A DNA stretch of 64,000 nucleotides from Gammaproteobacteria bacterium. Its GTDB lineage: Bacteria > Pseudomonadota > Gammaproteobacteria > Pseudomonadales > UBA5518. Below, in pieces: positions 53,609-62,592 of the stretch. Each line of letters begins with the position of its first letter. Position 1 is the stretch's first letter. The notes below the pieces were generated by a model. That model had not been told where the DNA came from. It ran no database searches and saw only the letters and a program-made list of their open reading frames with translations. The translations under genes were made by a program, and so were the position numbers. The stretch lies in contig JADIYI010000008.1 in assembly GCA_016705365.1 (NCBI GenBank), positions 1,550,001-1,614,000 of the forward strand, in the 5' to 3' direction.

Positions 53609-55537
53609 ATGAAACGTACTCTAGCTGCAGCGATTGCCGCTGCCGGAATTCTCTCGGTCCAGGCGCTGGCCGGTGTGCCCTTCGACCAGTTCATCGGTTT
53701 CGGCGCAAGCTACGACGACAGCGGCCAGTTTCCCGACCTCGATGTCGATACCAGTACCGGGCTTCGTTTCACCAATGTTGATCCGGCAACCGGCAAACGC
53801 GGGCTGGCGTTTCCGGAGTGGCTGGCCATCGATCTGGGGCTCGGGCGCATGAACCCGTCCACGCCGTTGCTGGCGTTCGGGCCGCGCAGCGATACGGTCG
53901 CTACCGACAATATCAACTTCGCGGTAGGTGGCTATCGTTCCGAGGAAGTGCTGGCCTCGGTGGTGGGCGATTCGGTGGTGAGTTTCGGGCCGTTCACCGA
54001 AACCCAGCCCGGCTTCCTGGCGCGGGTGGCATCGGGTGATGTGCAGTTCGGACCAAACACGCTGTTCTATGCCCTGATCGCCGGCAACGATATCCGTGAT
54101 GTGGACGATCCGGTACAGACTGCCGATATCAGCGCGCAGATCGTTGCTGCGCTGGTCGATGCCGGCGCGAAGTACATCGTGCTGCCGACCTTGCCGCGGC
54201 TCGGCGAATTTTCCGAGTCAACCAACCTGACAGCAACCGGACGCACCCAGCTCTCGCTCGATCGCAGCGCGGCGGCGGTTGCCTACAACGATGCTTTCGA
54301 AAGCGAGCTCAATGCGCTCGATGGCAATTTCATCCGGGTCGATGTGCTCGGGCTGTTCGACGAGGTGCTTGCCGATCCGGTGAGCTTTGGTTACCCGGCC
54401 AGCATCGATCAGACCCGCTACTGTTACAGCAGCAGCGAACTCGGCGGCATCAACTGCACCGAGCCCGCGGGTCTGGGCAAGGCCAGTGGCGGCAACCCGG
54501 ACGATTTCGTGTTCAACGACGGCCTGCACCCGACGCAGGCGGCGGCAAAGGCCGCCGCCGATCTGATCGAATCGGTGATCCGGGCGCCGGGCATGATCGC
54601 GCTGCTGCCGGAAGCGGTGCTGAACGATGCGCGGGCCTACCAGAACACGGTCAACGATTACCTGGTACAGAACCGCTGGCACGAGATGCCCGGTAACGTG
54701 CAACTGTTTGCCTCGGTGCAGGGTCTGGACATCGATACCGGCGACACCCGGGCCACGCCAGGGGCCAGCTCCGATGCGGTCGATCTCACGATCGGCGGCA
54801 GCTACGGTGTGGGCATGGGCTGGTTCGTCGGTGCGGCGATCGGCTCCCAGGAAGGCCACACCGAGCTCGACGATCATGGCAGCGAGTTCGACACCTCCGC
54901 GCTGCTGGGCTCGGTATTTGCCGGCTATCGCTGCGATATCTGGTTTGCCGACGCGGTGCTGACGATGGGCAATTCCGATATCGAGAACATCGACCGGGTG
55001 TTCAATATCGGCAGCGTGCAGGTGCGGCGCGAGAGCGGCGACACCGAGGCCGATGTGGTCGGGATGGCGGCCGATATCGGCGTGAACATGATGTCGGCGC
55101 GTTCTCCATGGCGCTTCGGTCCGTTTCTCGCGCTCGATTACCTGGACATCGATGTGGATGGCTACTCGGAGCAGGGCACGCGTTCCTCGGCGATGAGCTT
55201 CGGTGACCTGAACCGCGAATCGACCGTGGGCAGTGCCGGCGTGTTCGGCAGCTATCCGTTCACGATGGGCGGCGCGGCGCTGGAACTCTACGGCGATGTG
55301 GCCTATGTCGAGGAGTTCGAGGATCACACCGACAACGTGGAAGCGGTAGTGAAGTCGCTCGCCGCTGGTCCCTCGTTCCGCATGCCCGGTTACGATATCG
55401 ACAACGAGGGCGTGCGCGGCACGCTCGGCGTCAATGCCAACTGGAACAGCGGGGTGCGGGTGGGTCTGTCCTACCGCTACGCGGACAACGATGTCGAAAC
55501 CCAATACCTCAATCTTTCCGCCAGTTATGGCTTCTGA
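53609..55537 (+). CDS. GDSL-type autotransporter esterase/lipase
   Basis: A 642-residue two-domain surface enzyme similar in layout to Pseudomonas EstA. A signal peptide (residues 1-21) ends ALA. The passenger (22-340) is a GDSL/SGNH hydrolase: block I is GFGASYDDSG with Ser34 (Asp of GDS replaced by Ala), block III is AGNDIRD and block V is NDGLHPTQ, with Asp and His around 304-307. The C-terminal 280 residues form an autotransporter barrel ending in the aromatic SASYGF. It would hydrolyse lipids or esters at the cell surface. A promoter lies upstream. Confidence 0.93.
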   Translation: MKRTLAAAIAAAGILSVQALAGVPFDQFIGFGASYDDSGQFPDLDVDTSTGLRFTNVDPATGKRGLAFPEWLAIDLGLGRMNPSTPLLAFGPRSDTVATDNINFAVGGYRSEEVLASVVGDSVVSFGPFTETQPGFLARVASGDVQFGPNTLFYALIAGNDIRDVDDPVQTADISAQIVAALVDAGAKYIVLPTLPRLGEFSESTNLTATGRTQLSLDRSAAAVAYNDAFESELNALDGNFIRVDVLGLFDEVLADPVSFGYPASIDQTRYCYSSSELGGINCTEPAGLGKASGGNPDDFVFNDGLHPTQAAAKAAADLIESVIRAPGMIALLPEAVLNDARAYQNTVNDYLVQNRWHEMPGNVQLFASVQGLDIDTGDTRATPGASSDAVDLTIGGSYGVGMGWFVGAAIGSQEGHTELDDHGSEFDTSALLGSVFAGYRCDIWFADAVLTMGNSDIENIDRVFNIGSVQVRRESGDTEADVVGMAADIGVNMMSARSPWRFGPFLALDYLDIDVDGYSEQGTRSSAMSFGDLNRESTVGSAGVFGSYPFTMGGAALELYGDVAYVEEFEDHTDNVEAVVKSLAAGPSFRMPGYDIDNEGVRGTLGVNANWNSGVRVGLSYRYADNDVETQYLNLSASYGF

Positions 55538-55595
55538 GGCGAGCTTCAGGCGATCGGCAACGGTCTGAATCCAAACAAATACAGGAGCATATGCA

Positions 55596-56516
55596 ATGCG
55601 AATTGGCTTGATGATAGGCGCGACCCCCGGGCCCGATCCCTCGCTCGAGGGTCTGATCAGCGTTGCCCGTGAGGCTGAAGCCAGCGGTTTCGACAATCTC
55701 TGGATGGCACAGGTATTCGGTTTCGACGCGATAACCGCGCTGGCGCTGATTGGTCGCGAAACCAGCCGTATCGGTCTTGGTACGGCGGTCGTGCCGACCT
55801 ATCCGCGCCACCCGACGGCAATCGCGCAGCAGGCGCTGACCGCCGCCGCAGCTTCGGGCGGGCGTTTTTCGCTGGGCATCGGGTTGTCGCACAAGATGGT
55901 GATCGAGGACATGTTCGGCTTGTCCTATGACAAGCCGGCGCGCCATATGCGCGAATACCTGTCGGTGCTCGGGCCGCTGCTGCGTGGCGCGCCGGCTGAT
56001 TTCGCGGGTGAGGATTACCGGGTGAAACTGGGTCTCGATGTGCCCGGCGCCAAGCCGGTGCCGTTGATCGTTGCCGCGCTCGGTCCGCTGATGCTGAAAA
56101 TCGCCGGCGAACTGGCCGATGGCACCACGACCTGGATGACCGGGCCAAAAACCCTCGAGGAACACATCATTCCCGCGATCGGGAATGCCGCGAAGGCGGC
56201 CGGCAAACCCGCGCCGATCGTGGTTGCCGGCTTGCCGATCGCGCTCACCACGGATATCGACGCGGCGCAGCAGAAGATCGCAAGAAATCTGCAGATTTAC
56301 GGCATGCTCCCTTCCTATCGCTCGATGCTCGACCGCGAAGGGGCCGCCGGACCCGCGGATGTCGCGATGCTCGGCGACGAGAGCGCCCTGCGTGCCCGAT
56401 TGCAGCGCCTGCGTGATATCGGCGTCACCGATTTCAATGCCGCGATGATCAAGGTCGACGAGGGCTCGCTCGAGCGCACGCGCGAATTCCTGGTCGCGGA
56501 GTGCGCTCGCTCCTGA
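55596..56516 (+). CDS. LLM-class flavin-dependent oxidoreductase
   Basis: A 306-residue luciferase-like barrel with MRIGLMIGATPGPDPSLEGL at the start, GFDNLWMAQVFGFDAITALA, RIGLGTAVVPTYPRHPTAIA and GRFSLGIGLSHKMVIEDMFG. The sequence type is the subgroup usually labelled F420-dependent. AGGAG lies nine bases before the ATG. It is 58 bp downstream of the autotransporter gene, and the pair may be co-transcribed. Cofactor and substrate cannot be read directly. Confidence 0.92.
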   Translation: MRIGLMIGATPGPDPSLEGLISVAREAEASGFDNLWMAQVFGFDAITALALIGRETSRIGLGTAVVPTYPRHPTAIAQQALTAAAASGGRFSLGIGLSHKMVIEDMFGLSYDKPARHMREYLSVLGPLLRGAPADFAGEDYRVKLGLDVPGAKPVPLIVAALGPLMLKIAGELADGTTTWMTGPKTLEEHIIPAIGNAAKAAGKPAPIVVAGLPIALTTDIDAAQQKIARNLQIYGMLPSYRSMLDREGAAGPADVAMLGDESALRARLQRLRDIGVTDFNAAMIKVDEGSLERTREFLVAECARS

Positions 56517-56535
56517 GCGCCCGGCGGGACGGTGT

Positions 56536-57708
56536 TCAGCCCGCGGGCGGTGACGAACGCTCGACCGTAACGCCGCCAATCTCGCTTGGCAGTACCCGCT
56601 GCAGGTAGTCACGGTAACGTTCCCGCTCCGCATCATCCGGGTTGAACACCGATTCGAGGAATGCGCGCACCGCGAGGATCACGATGCGGTGCTGCAACAA
56701 CGGTGATATCGCCGGCGGCAACGGGTCCACGCGGCACAGGCGGTTGTCCATGTTGCGCAGGATGCCTTCGTCCTCGCTGCCGAGCAGCGAATACAGATCG
56801 ATGTCATCAGCGGCATCCGGGGTCTTGCCGGCCACGAAATAGCAGCCGATGCTGTCGGCATTGTCGAGCCAGCGCAGCATCGATGCCTGATCGGAGAAGC
56901 CGGTGTGCGATGCGCCGTGAATGCTCACCAGCCAGGCGTTGTTGATCCGCTCGAGCACCGGTCGGGCATTGTCCTCGTAGGGGACCATTGCATCGATATC
57001 GCCCGCGATCATCATGAACGGAAGCTGCGATTGCTCGAAGAAGCGGCGACCGAACAGTTGCAGCGGTCCGGCAATCGATATCGCCGCCTTGACGCGCAGG
57101 TCACGCACGCGCGGGTGATAGGCAGCGAGTTCGGTGGTCATGCCGCCGAGCGACAGGCCCGCCAGTGCGATGCGTTCGGCATCGACGCGGCGATGGAAAC
57201 GGTTTCCCGGCTCGCGGTTCCACTCGAGCAGGGTGTCGATCAGAAAGCTCACATCGCCGGGCTGGTTCATCACATCCATCACGTTGGCACCGCCGGGTGC
57301 GCGGTAGTTGGTCAGCGGGAAATCGGCGGCCACCACCAGGTAGCCGTGGCTGGCCAGATACTCGGCGAGATAACGCGGTTCCTCGCTGTTGCCAAAAAAG
57401 CCGTGACTGTAGACGATCAGCGGCAACGCCTGGTCGGGAAGGTTCTTGCCGTCGCTGTCGAGCGGAAACCAGGCGCGCGTGTGCAGTGTGCGCCGAGGCG
57501 CGCCGGGAAACTCCTTGTTGGCCTGGGTAGGGCGGCTCGCGTCTGCGAGCGTGTATTCGTGCGTGCCCACCTCGTAGGGCCCGTTGGCCAGCACCGTTAC
57601 GCTGATCGATTCCTCGGGCAGCGGCGGCGGTTCGGAAAAGTTCCAGGCCAGAGCCAACCCCGCCACGATCAGGACCAGTATCACCACGATTTTTTTCAAT
57701 GAGCGCAC
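56536..57708 (-). CDS. Membrane-anchored alpha/beta hydrolase
   Basis: A 390-residue protein with an N-terminal hydrophobic anchor (KKIVVILVLIVAGLALAW, residues 4-21) and a PAF-acetylhydrolase/dienelactone-like alpha/beta hydrolase domain. The oxyanion strand is YSHGFFG, the nucleophile is in GLSLGGM, the acid in GDIDAMV and the His in GASHTGF. The GTG start at 57708 is chosen because GGAG lies nine bases upstream, inside the end of the preceding gene, leaving a 1-nt gap between the two. Substrate unknown; presumably faces the periplasm. Confidence 0.88.
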   Translation of the reverse strand: MRSLKKIVVILVLIVAGLALAWNFSEPPPLPEESISVTVLANGPYEVGTHEYTLADASRPTQANKEFPGAPRRTLHTRAWFPLDSDGKNLPDQALPLIVYSHGFFGNSEEPRYLAEYLASHGYLVVAADFPLTNYRAPGGANVMDVMNQPGDVSFLIDTLLEWNREPGNRFHRRVDAERIALAGLSLGGMTTELAAYHPRVRDLRVKAAISIAGPLQLFGRRFFEQSQLPFMMIAGDIDAMVPYEDNARPVLERINNAWLVSIHGASHTGFSDQASMLRWLDNADSIGCYFVAGKTPDAADDIDLYSLLGSEDEGILRNMDNRLCRVDPLPPAISPLLQHRIVILAVRAFLESVFNPDDAERERYRDYLQRVLPSEIGGVTVERSSPPAG

Positions 57709-57709
57709 G

Positions 57710-58678
57710 TCAGTTGTCTCCGCTGCTGAATAGTTGCTCCAGGCGCTGGTCGACCCAGCTGTGCAGGCGCCAGTCCATGATAAAGCCACAATGCCCACCG
57801 TGCTCGGTCAGCTCGATGCTGAGCGCCGCCGGCCGCGCCAGATGTGCGAGATCGGCGGCCGGGATCACCGGGTCATCGCGGCTGGTGAGGATATGGCAGG
57901 GGATGCAAAGCGGCGCCAGTCGCCCGCCGGTGATGGCGTAGGCTTCGAGATAAGAGCGGGTATCGGCAAAATCGGTATGGCGGGGTACGAAAAATTCGTT
58001 CATCTGCTGCAGCGTCCTGAGCTCGCGCAGTTCCTCGCCATAGCCATGCTCGGGAAAGTGGCGCAGTTTTTCCCCCAGCGCGCGGCGCCATTTGCGGCTG
58101 AAGTACCGATGATAGATCGGGCTGCGATCGAGAGCGCGCATGGTATGGGCAGGGTCGAGCACCGGACACACCGCGACCACCCGCGCGAGGGCGATGCCGC
58201 GTGCCGGCGCCTGCAACGCCACCCGCAGCGCAAAATTTCCGCCCAGCGAGAAGCCGCCGAGAAATACTTCCCGATGCGGGTGCAGGCGCACGATGCGCTC
58301 CACCGCGTCGACTACCTCCGCGATGCGCGTCGAGTTGAACAGCTCGCGGTTGAGATGATGGCTGGGCCCGTGATCGCGCAGATGCAGGCGGTGGATCGAG
58401 AAGCCGTGCCGGTACAGGTGGCTGGCGGCGGACAGGAGGTAAGCCGAATCCGAGCTGCCGTGCCAGCCGTGGATCAATATCGCCAGGCCGCGCGCAGCCT
58501 CGGGATGCGCCGAATACTCGCCGTGCAGCCGGATGCCGTCCTGGCAATCGAGAATCTCCTCCCGAGAGGCTGCCAGCAGCGCGCGCGCACGCCGCCGCAC
58601 CAGCAGCTTGCGTGGCCCGGTGCTGGCCAGGATCGATTGCAGGTGCGCGTTGCGCAGCAGGCGCGGGGGATCGTACAC
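57710..58678 (-). CDS. YheT-family alpha/beta hydrolase
   Basis: A 322-residue cytoplasmic hydrolase of the YheT/ABHD1-3 family. Seen: PPRLLRNAHLQSILAST near the start (family hallmark), ILIHGWHGSSDSAY, the nucleophile GGFSLGGNFALR, the acid in TSRDDPVIP and HGGHCGFI with the catalytic His. The GTG at 58678 is preferred over upstream frames because AAGGA lies nine bases before it and the resulting length fits. It is followed at 1 nt by the membrane-anchored hydrolase gene, so they form an operon. Confidence 0.9.
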   Translation of the reverse strand: MYDPPRLLRNAHLQSILASTGPRKLLVRRRARALLAASREEILDCQDGIRLHGEYSAHPEAARGLAILIHGWHGSSDSAYLLSAASHLYRHGFSIHRLHLRDHGPSHHLNRELFNSTRIAEVVDAVERIVRLHPHREVFLGGFSLGGNFALRVALQAPARGIALARVVAVCPVLDPAHTMRALDRSPIYHRYFSRKWRRALGEKLRHFPEHGYGEELRELRTLQQMNEFFVPRHTDFADTRSYLEAYAITGGRLAPLCIPCHILTSRDDPVIPAADLAHLARPAALSIELTEHGGHCGFIMDWRLHSWVDQRLEQLFSSGDN

Positions 58679-58814
58679 GGAACGCCGTCCTTGTTGCGCT
58701 CGGATGGTCGGGGATTCTAGTCGAATTGATCGGATTGCGAAGCGATGCGAGGATTGCGTTGGCGCCGGCCCGGCGCAGATGCAAATTTCAACATGACAAC
58801 GGCAGCGAGGCATC

Positions 58815-59684
58815 ATGAAATTCTGGCAGGCGGTGACCTGGATGGAGCCCGAGCAACTGGTCGGAGTGGCGCGCTTTGCCGAGGAGCTTGGCTTCGAGGG
58901 CATCTTCAATGGCGATCACGGCGTATATCCGCAGCGGGTCCGGGCGCCATACCCCTATTCCGCCGACGGCAAGCCGCCGATGACACCGGATTCCGATTAC
59001 CCGGATTGCTGGGTCAGCATCGCGTTCATGGCCGCAGCCACCACGCGGCTGCGCTTCACCACTTCGGTTTATGTGCTGCCGCTGCGCAATCCCTTTGAAG
59101 TCGCGCGGGCGACCGGCACGTTGTCATTGCTGAGCAACGAGCGCTTCGTGCTCGGTATCGGAGCGGGCTGGATGAAGGATGAATTCGATATCTACGGGGT
59201 CGATTTCCACACCCGGGGCAAGCGCTTGGATGAAATGGTCGTGGTGCTGCGCAAGCTGTGGACTGGCGGCATGGTGGAGCACCATGGCCGATTTTTTGAT
59301 TTCGAGCCGCTGCAGATCGCCCCGGCGCCGCGCTGCCCGGTGCCGATATACACCGGTGGCGGGAGTGCAATCGCGTTGCGCCGTGCGGCGTATACCGCCG
59401 ATGGCTGGATCGGCGCAGGCAACACCGCCGAGGAGGTTCCGGGGATTCTCGCCGAGCTGGGTCGACTGCGCACGGAAGCCGGGCGTTCGGATCTGCCCTT
59501 CGAGACAATCATCGGTTTGAAAACGCCGCTCGATCGGGACACGCTGCAGAGTCTTGGCGAGCAGGGGATGAGCGCCTGCGTGAATTATCCGTTCCAGTTC
59601 AGCCTCGGACGTCGATCCACTCTGGAGCAGAAGAAGAGGGTGATGGAGGACTTCGCGGAGAAAATGATCAGGGCTCGAGGCTAA
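58815..59684 (+). CDS. LLM-class flavin-dependent oxidoreductase
   Basis: A 289-residue luciferase-like protein. Seen: MKFWQAVTWMEPEQLVGVAR, GIFNGDHG, RLRFTTSVYVLPLRNPFEVA, RFVLGIGAGWMKDEFDIYGV and the TRGKRLDEMVVVLRKLW helix. It belongs to the TIGR03619-like subgroup, often tagged F420-dependent. Divergent from the YheT-like gene; a bidirectional-looking terminator follows before the convergent TonB receptor gene. Confidence 0.92.
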   Translation: MKFWQAVTWMEPEQLVGVARFAEELGFEGIFNGDHGVYPQRVRAPYPYSADGKPPMTPDSDYPDCWVSIAFMAAATTRLRFTTSVYVLPLRNPFEVARATGTLSLLSNERFVLGIGAGWMKDEFDIYGVDFHTRGKRLDEMVVVLRKLWTGGMVEHHGRFFDFEPLQIAPAPRCPVPIYTGGGSAIALRRAAYTADGWIGAGNTAEEVPGILAELGRLRTEAGRSDLPFETIIGLKTPLDRDTLQSLGEQGMSACVNYPFQFSLGRRSTLEQKKRVMEDFAEKMIRARG

Positions 59685-59688
59685 AAAA

Positions 59689-59708
59689 AAGCGGCCCGAA
59701 GGCCGCTT
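59689..59708 (-). terminator. Terminator of the TonB receptor gene (minus strand)
   Basis: AAGCGGCC (59689-59696) pairs with GGCCGCTT (59701-59708) around a CGAA loop. On the minus strand it is followed by eight T residues, as in intrinsic terminators; on the plus strand it may also end the LLM transcript. Confidence 0.9.
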
Positions 59709-59730
59709 CACGATACCGCCCGCGAGCGGA

Positions 59731-62232
59731 TCAGTTGTAGTTGTAGACCACGTCGAGGCCGTAGGTGCGCGGTTCGCCGAAGGTGTTTCCGGCCCAGCCC
59801 AGCGAGGCGAAGTCGATACCCCATTGGCGGTATTCCTCGTCCATCAGGTTCTTGCCCCAGAGCGATACCCGCAGCGAGCCGTCTTCGCAGCAGCCCAGCT
59901 TGATATCGTTCAGGCTGAGACGTCCGTTGATGAGCGTGTGGTCATCGGCGGAGTCATACTGGTTCTGGAACGCATGGAATACGACTTCGTCCTTGTAGGT
60001 CATGTCCATGCGTGCCGACAGCGCCCCGAAGCTGAAGGGCTCGAAGTCATACTGCACCCCGAGCGCGGCGGAGTTCTCCGGTGCCTGCTGCACCGTAGTC
60101 ACATTGGAGATATCCTCGAGCATGTTTGTCGCCGGGTTGAGCGCCATGTACTCGTCGAACTGGGCATCGAGGTAGCCGTAGGTCAGGTCGATGGTCAGGC
60201 CGTCGACCGGCACCATCGCGATATCGAACTCGATACCCTCATAGGTGCCGGCGCCCGCGTTCACGATGCGGCTCGACGCACCACCGGAACCCGCCTCGAA
60301 TTGGGCGATCTGGATATCGGTGTAGTCGTTGGTGAATACCGCGACATTCAGCCGCAGACGATTGTCGAGCAACTCGGACTTGAGACCGAGTTCCCAAGTC
60401 TCGACTTCCTCCTTGTCGAACGGAGTCTGGAATGCCAGGAGGTTCGTCGCGCGGGCATTGAAGCCGCCGCCGTTGTAGCCGGTGGCGTAGGTCAGGTACA
60501 CGCTGATATCGTCGGTGATCGCGTAATTGCCGTTGGCCAGATAGCTGACATTATCCCACTTGTCGTCGGCCTTGCCGGGAGCAGCCACGGTTGTGCCGGG
60601 AATGTCCTGGTTGTAGATGTAGGCGTCCTTCTCGTCTTCCGTGTAACGGATGCCCAGCGTCAGGTCGAACTGTTCGGTGATCGCGTAGGTGCTCTGGGCG
60701 TAGGCCGCCCACGATTTGGCGTTCTGGCCATATTCGAAGTCGCTCAGGCCGGGGATACCGGGATCGTCGGCGCCGGGTATTGGCAGGCGCTGGCTTCCTA
60801 CGCACAGGCCTCCGCGATAGGCGGCTGGACAGAATCCGGCGTCGTCATACCTCTGCCCAATATCGGGTGTAAAGGCTCCCTGGCCGGCAACGAATACAAT
60901 CGGAACCGTAGGCGTTTGCGGGTTGACCTGCTCGACATCCTCCTCGTAGTAGAACACGCCGCCGGTGTAGTTCAGCTTCTCTTCGAAGGCGGTGCCGATG
61001 ATCTGGATTTCGTGCGAGTCCATATCGATGGTGCCCACGTCGATCGCCGCATGGAAGCCCGGGGTCGGAACCTTGCCGTTGTTGCCCGCGAACACACCGT
61101 AGAACAGGTCGCGCGCGGTGTAGGCGCCGCCATCGAGGTCGGTGCTTTCGTAGCCCGAATCGGTCTCGCGCTTGCCGTAGATGTATTTCAACGTCAGGTC
61201 GTCCGCTACTTCCCAGGCCGCGGCGAAGGTGTGGCCTTCCACTTTGAGCCACTCCTCGGTGACTCCGTCAAGGTTGAAATCCATATGACGATTCTTGGGA
61301 TTGCCAACGGTATTGGCCATCTGCCGGTACATCGAGCCGCCGAGCGCCTGGTAATCGAATGGCGTCGTGGTGAAGCCGTTGTACCTGGTGGTCTTGACTG
61401 CGGTCACCTGGTACGGCGTCGGTACTCCCTTGTTGTCGGTATTGTCGTAGCTGTAGTCGAAGGTGAGTGCTTCGGTGGGGGTCCAGCGCAGCGCGACGCG
61501 ATAGGCCTCGTTGTCCTCGGAAGCCAGGTCGTCCGCGATTTTGGTGGCCGGTTGTACGGGGAGGCCGTCATAGTGGTTCTTCGCCCAGCCATCGGTCTCC
61601 ATCGCCATGTACGAGACCTTGGCGGCCAGATCGCCCATGGCCGGCAGGTCCAGGCTGCCGCCGTAGCGCATATAACCGTAGTTGCCCACCGAGGCCTCGA
61701 CCTTGCCACCCAATTCACCAGTCGGCTTCTTGGTGGTCACGTTCATCGCGCCGCCCGTACTGTTGCGCCCGAACAGGGTGCCCTGCGGGCCACGCAACAC
61801 TTCGATGCGCTCCAAGTCCACGACATCGAACACGCCACCGACGGTCTTGCTCATGTAGACCCCGTCGATATAGAACCCGACCTTGGGGTCGGCCAGCAAC
61901 GAGGTCTCACCGATACCGACACCACGAATGGTGATACCCAGGTTCGAGTTCGAGGACGGCTGCTTCCCTATGTGCACGTTCGGTGCGAAATCCCCGACCT
62001 GGGACATATCGAAAACGCCCAGGTCATTGAGTTTGTCCTCGGTGAACGCGGTGATCGCGATCGGGGTGTCCTGCAGCGATTCCTCGCGCCGCTGGGCCGT
62101 GACCACGATTTCCTCGAGCCCGCTGCTGCGCGTGTCCTGGGCCATTGCGGGGGCGCCGATGCCCGCGGTCGCGGCGATCGCGAGCGACAGGGCAGACAGG
62201 CGAAACTTGTATTGCAGAGGACGGTTACGCAT
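59731..62232 (-). CDS. TonB-dependent receptor
   Basis: An 833-residue outer-membrane receptor. The signal peptide ends near PAMAQD; then the TonB box-like LEEIVVTAQRREESLQDTPI, a plug with GPQGTLFGRNSTGGAMNVTTKKP, and a large barrel. The start at 62232 has GGAG nine bases before it and is preferred to an ATG five codons upstream. The C-terminus is VVYNYN: the usual final Phe is replaced by Asn, which is atypical for barrel-assembly signals. Divergent from a third receptor; ligand unknown. Confidence 0.94.
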   Translation of the reverse strand: MRNRPLQYKFRLSALSLAIAATAGIGAPAMAQDTRSSGLEEIVVTAQRREESLQDTPIAITAFTEDKLNDLGVFDMSQVGDFAPNVHIGKQPSSNSNLGITIRGVGIGETSLLADPKVGFYIDGVYMSKTVGGVFDVVDLERIEVLRGPQGTLFGRNSTGGAMNVTTKKPTGELGGKVEASVGNYGYMRYGGSLDLPAMGDLAAKVSYMAMETDGWAKNHYDGLPVQPATKIADDLASEDNEAYRVALRWTPTEALTFDYSYDNTDNKGVPTPYQVTAVKTTRYNGFTTTPFDYQALGGSMYRQMANTVGNPKNRHMDFNLDGVTEEWLKVEGHTFAAAWEVADDLTLKYIYGKRETDSGYESTDLDGGAYTARDLFYGVFAGNNGKVPTPGFHAAIDVGTIDMDSHEIQIIGTAFEEKLNYTGGVFYYEEDVEQVNPQTPTVPIVFVAGQGAFTPDIGQRYDDAGFCPAAYRGGLCVGSQRLPIPGADDPGIPGLSDFEYGQNAKSWAAYAQSTYAITEQFDLTLGIRYTEDEKDAYIYNQDIPGTTVAAPGKADDKWDNVSYLANGNYAITDDISVYLTYATGYNGGGFNARATNLLAFQTPFDKEEVETWELGLKSELLDNRLRLNVAVFTNDYTDIQIAQFEAGSGGASSRIVNAGAGTYEGIEFDIAMVPVDGLTIDLTYGYLDAQFDEYMALNPATNMLEDISNVTTVQQAPENSAALGVQYDFEPFSFGALSARMDMTYKDEVVFHAFQNQYDSADDHTLINGRLSLNDIKLGCCEDGSLRVSLWGKNLMDEEYRQWGIDFASLGWAGNTFGEPRTYGLDVVYNYN

Positions 62233-62592
62233 ATCAAAGGTCTCCATGGTTTATTGATGCTAAATAGCGTACGAGCCTGCCGGCGCCCTGTTGCTTCCCC
62301 TGGGCGACGCGACCGCCCGGATCATCGTCCGGACCTTGACTGGCGTGAGCCACCAAGGTCCCGCATTTGCGACGATCCGATTCCGACACGGCGAAGCATG
62401 GACTCGTGCCCTCTCGCATGCACTATCAAATCGTGCCAAATCCCGTGATTTTTTCGCAATGCAGTCTGTCTTCCCCTTATCTAATCCCCCGGGGGGGGAA
62501 GCGATTACTTCAAGTTGTCATACACTGGCTTCCTCGAAAACCAAGTCGTGGCACTTTTTCGGTGCCGCCACATTCCAGGAGAGAATCGATCG
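62233..62592. promoter_or_regulatory. 360-bp divergent region between two TonB receptor genes
   Basis: No gene fits here. It holds a C5G8 run (62486-62498) inside nested dyads: CTTCCCC (62470-62476) with GGGGAAG (62495-62501), and TAATC (62482-62486) with GATTA (62503-62507). This could be an operator for both divergent genes. No convincing promoter boxes could be fixed by eye. The ribosome-binding site AGGAGAG of the right-hand gene lies at 62578-62584. Confidence 0.45.

Noticed and set aside
59824..62448. 874-codon open frame on the plus strand opposite a TonB receptor
   Set aside because: Antisense shadow of a clear receptor gene; no recognisable domain or signal.
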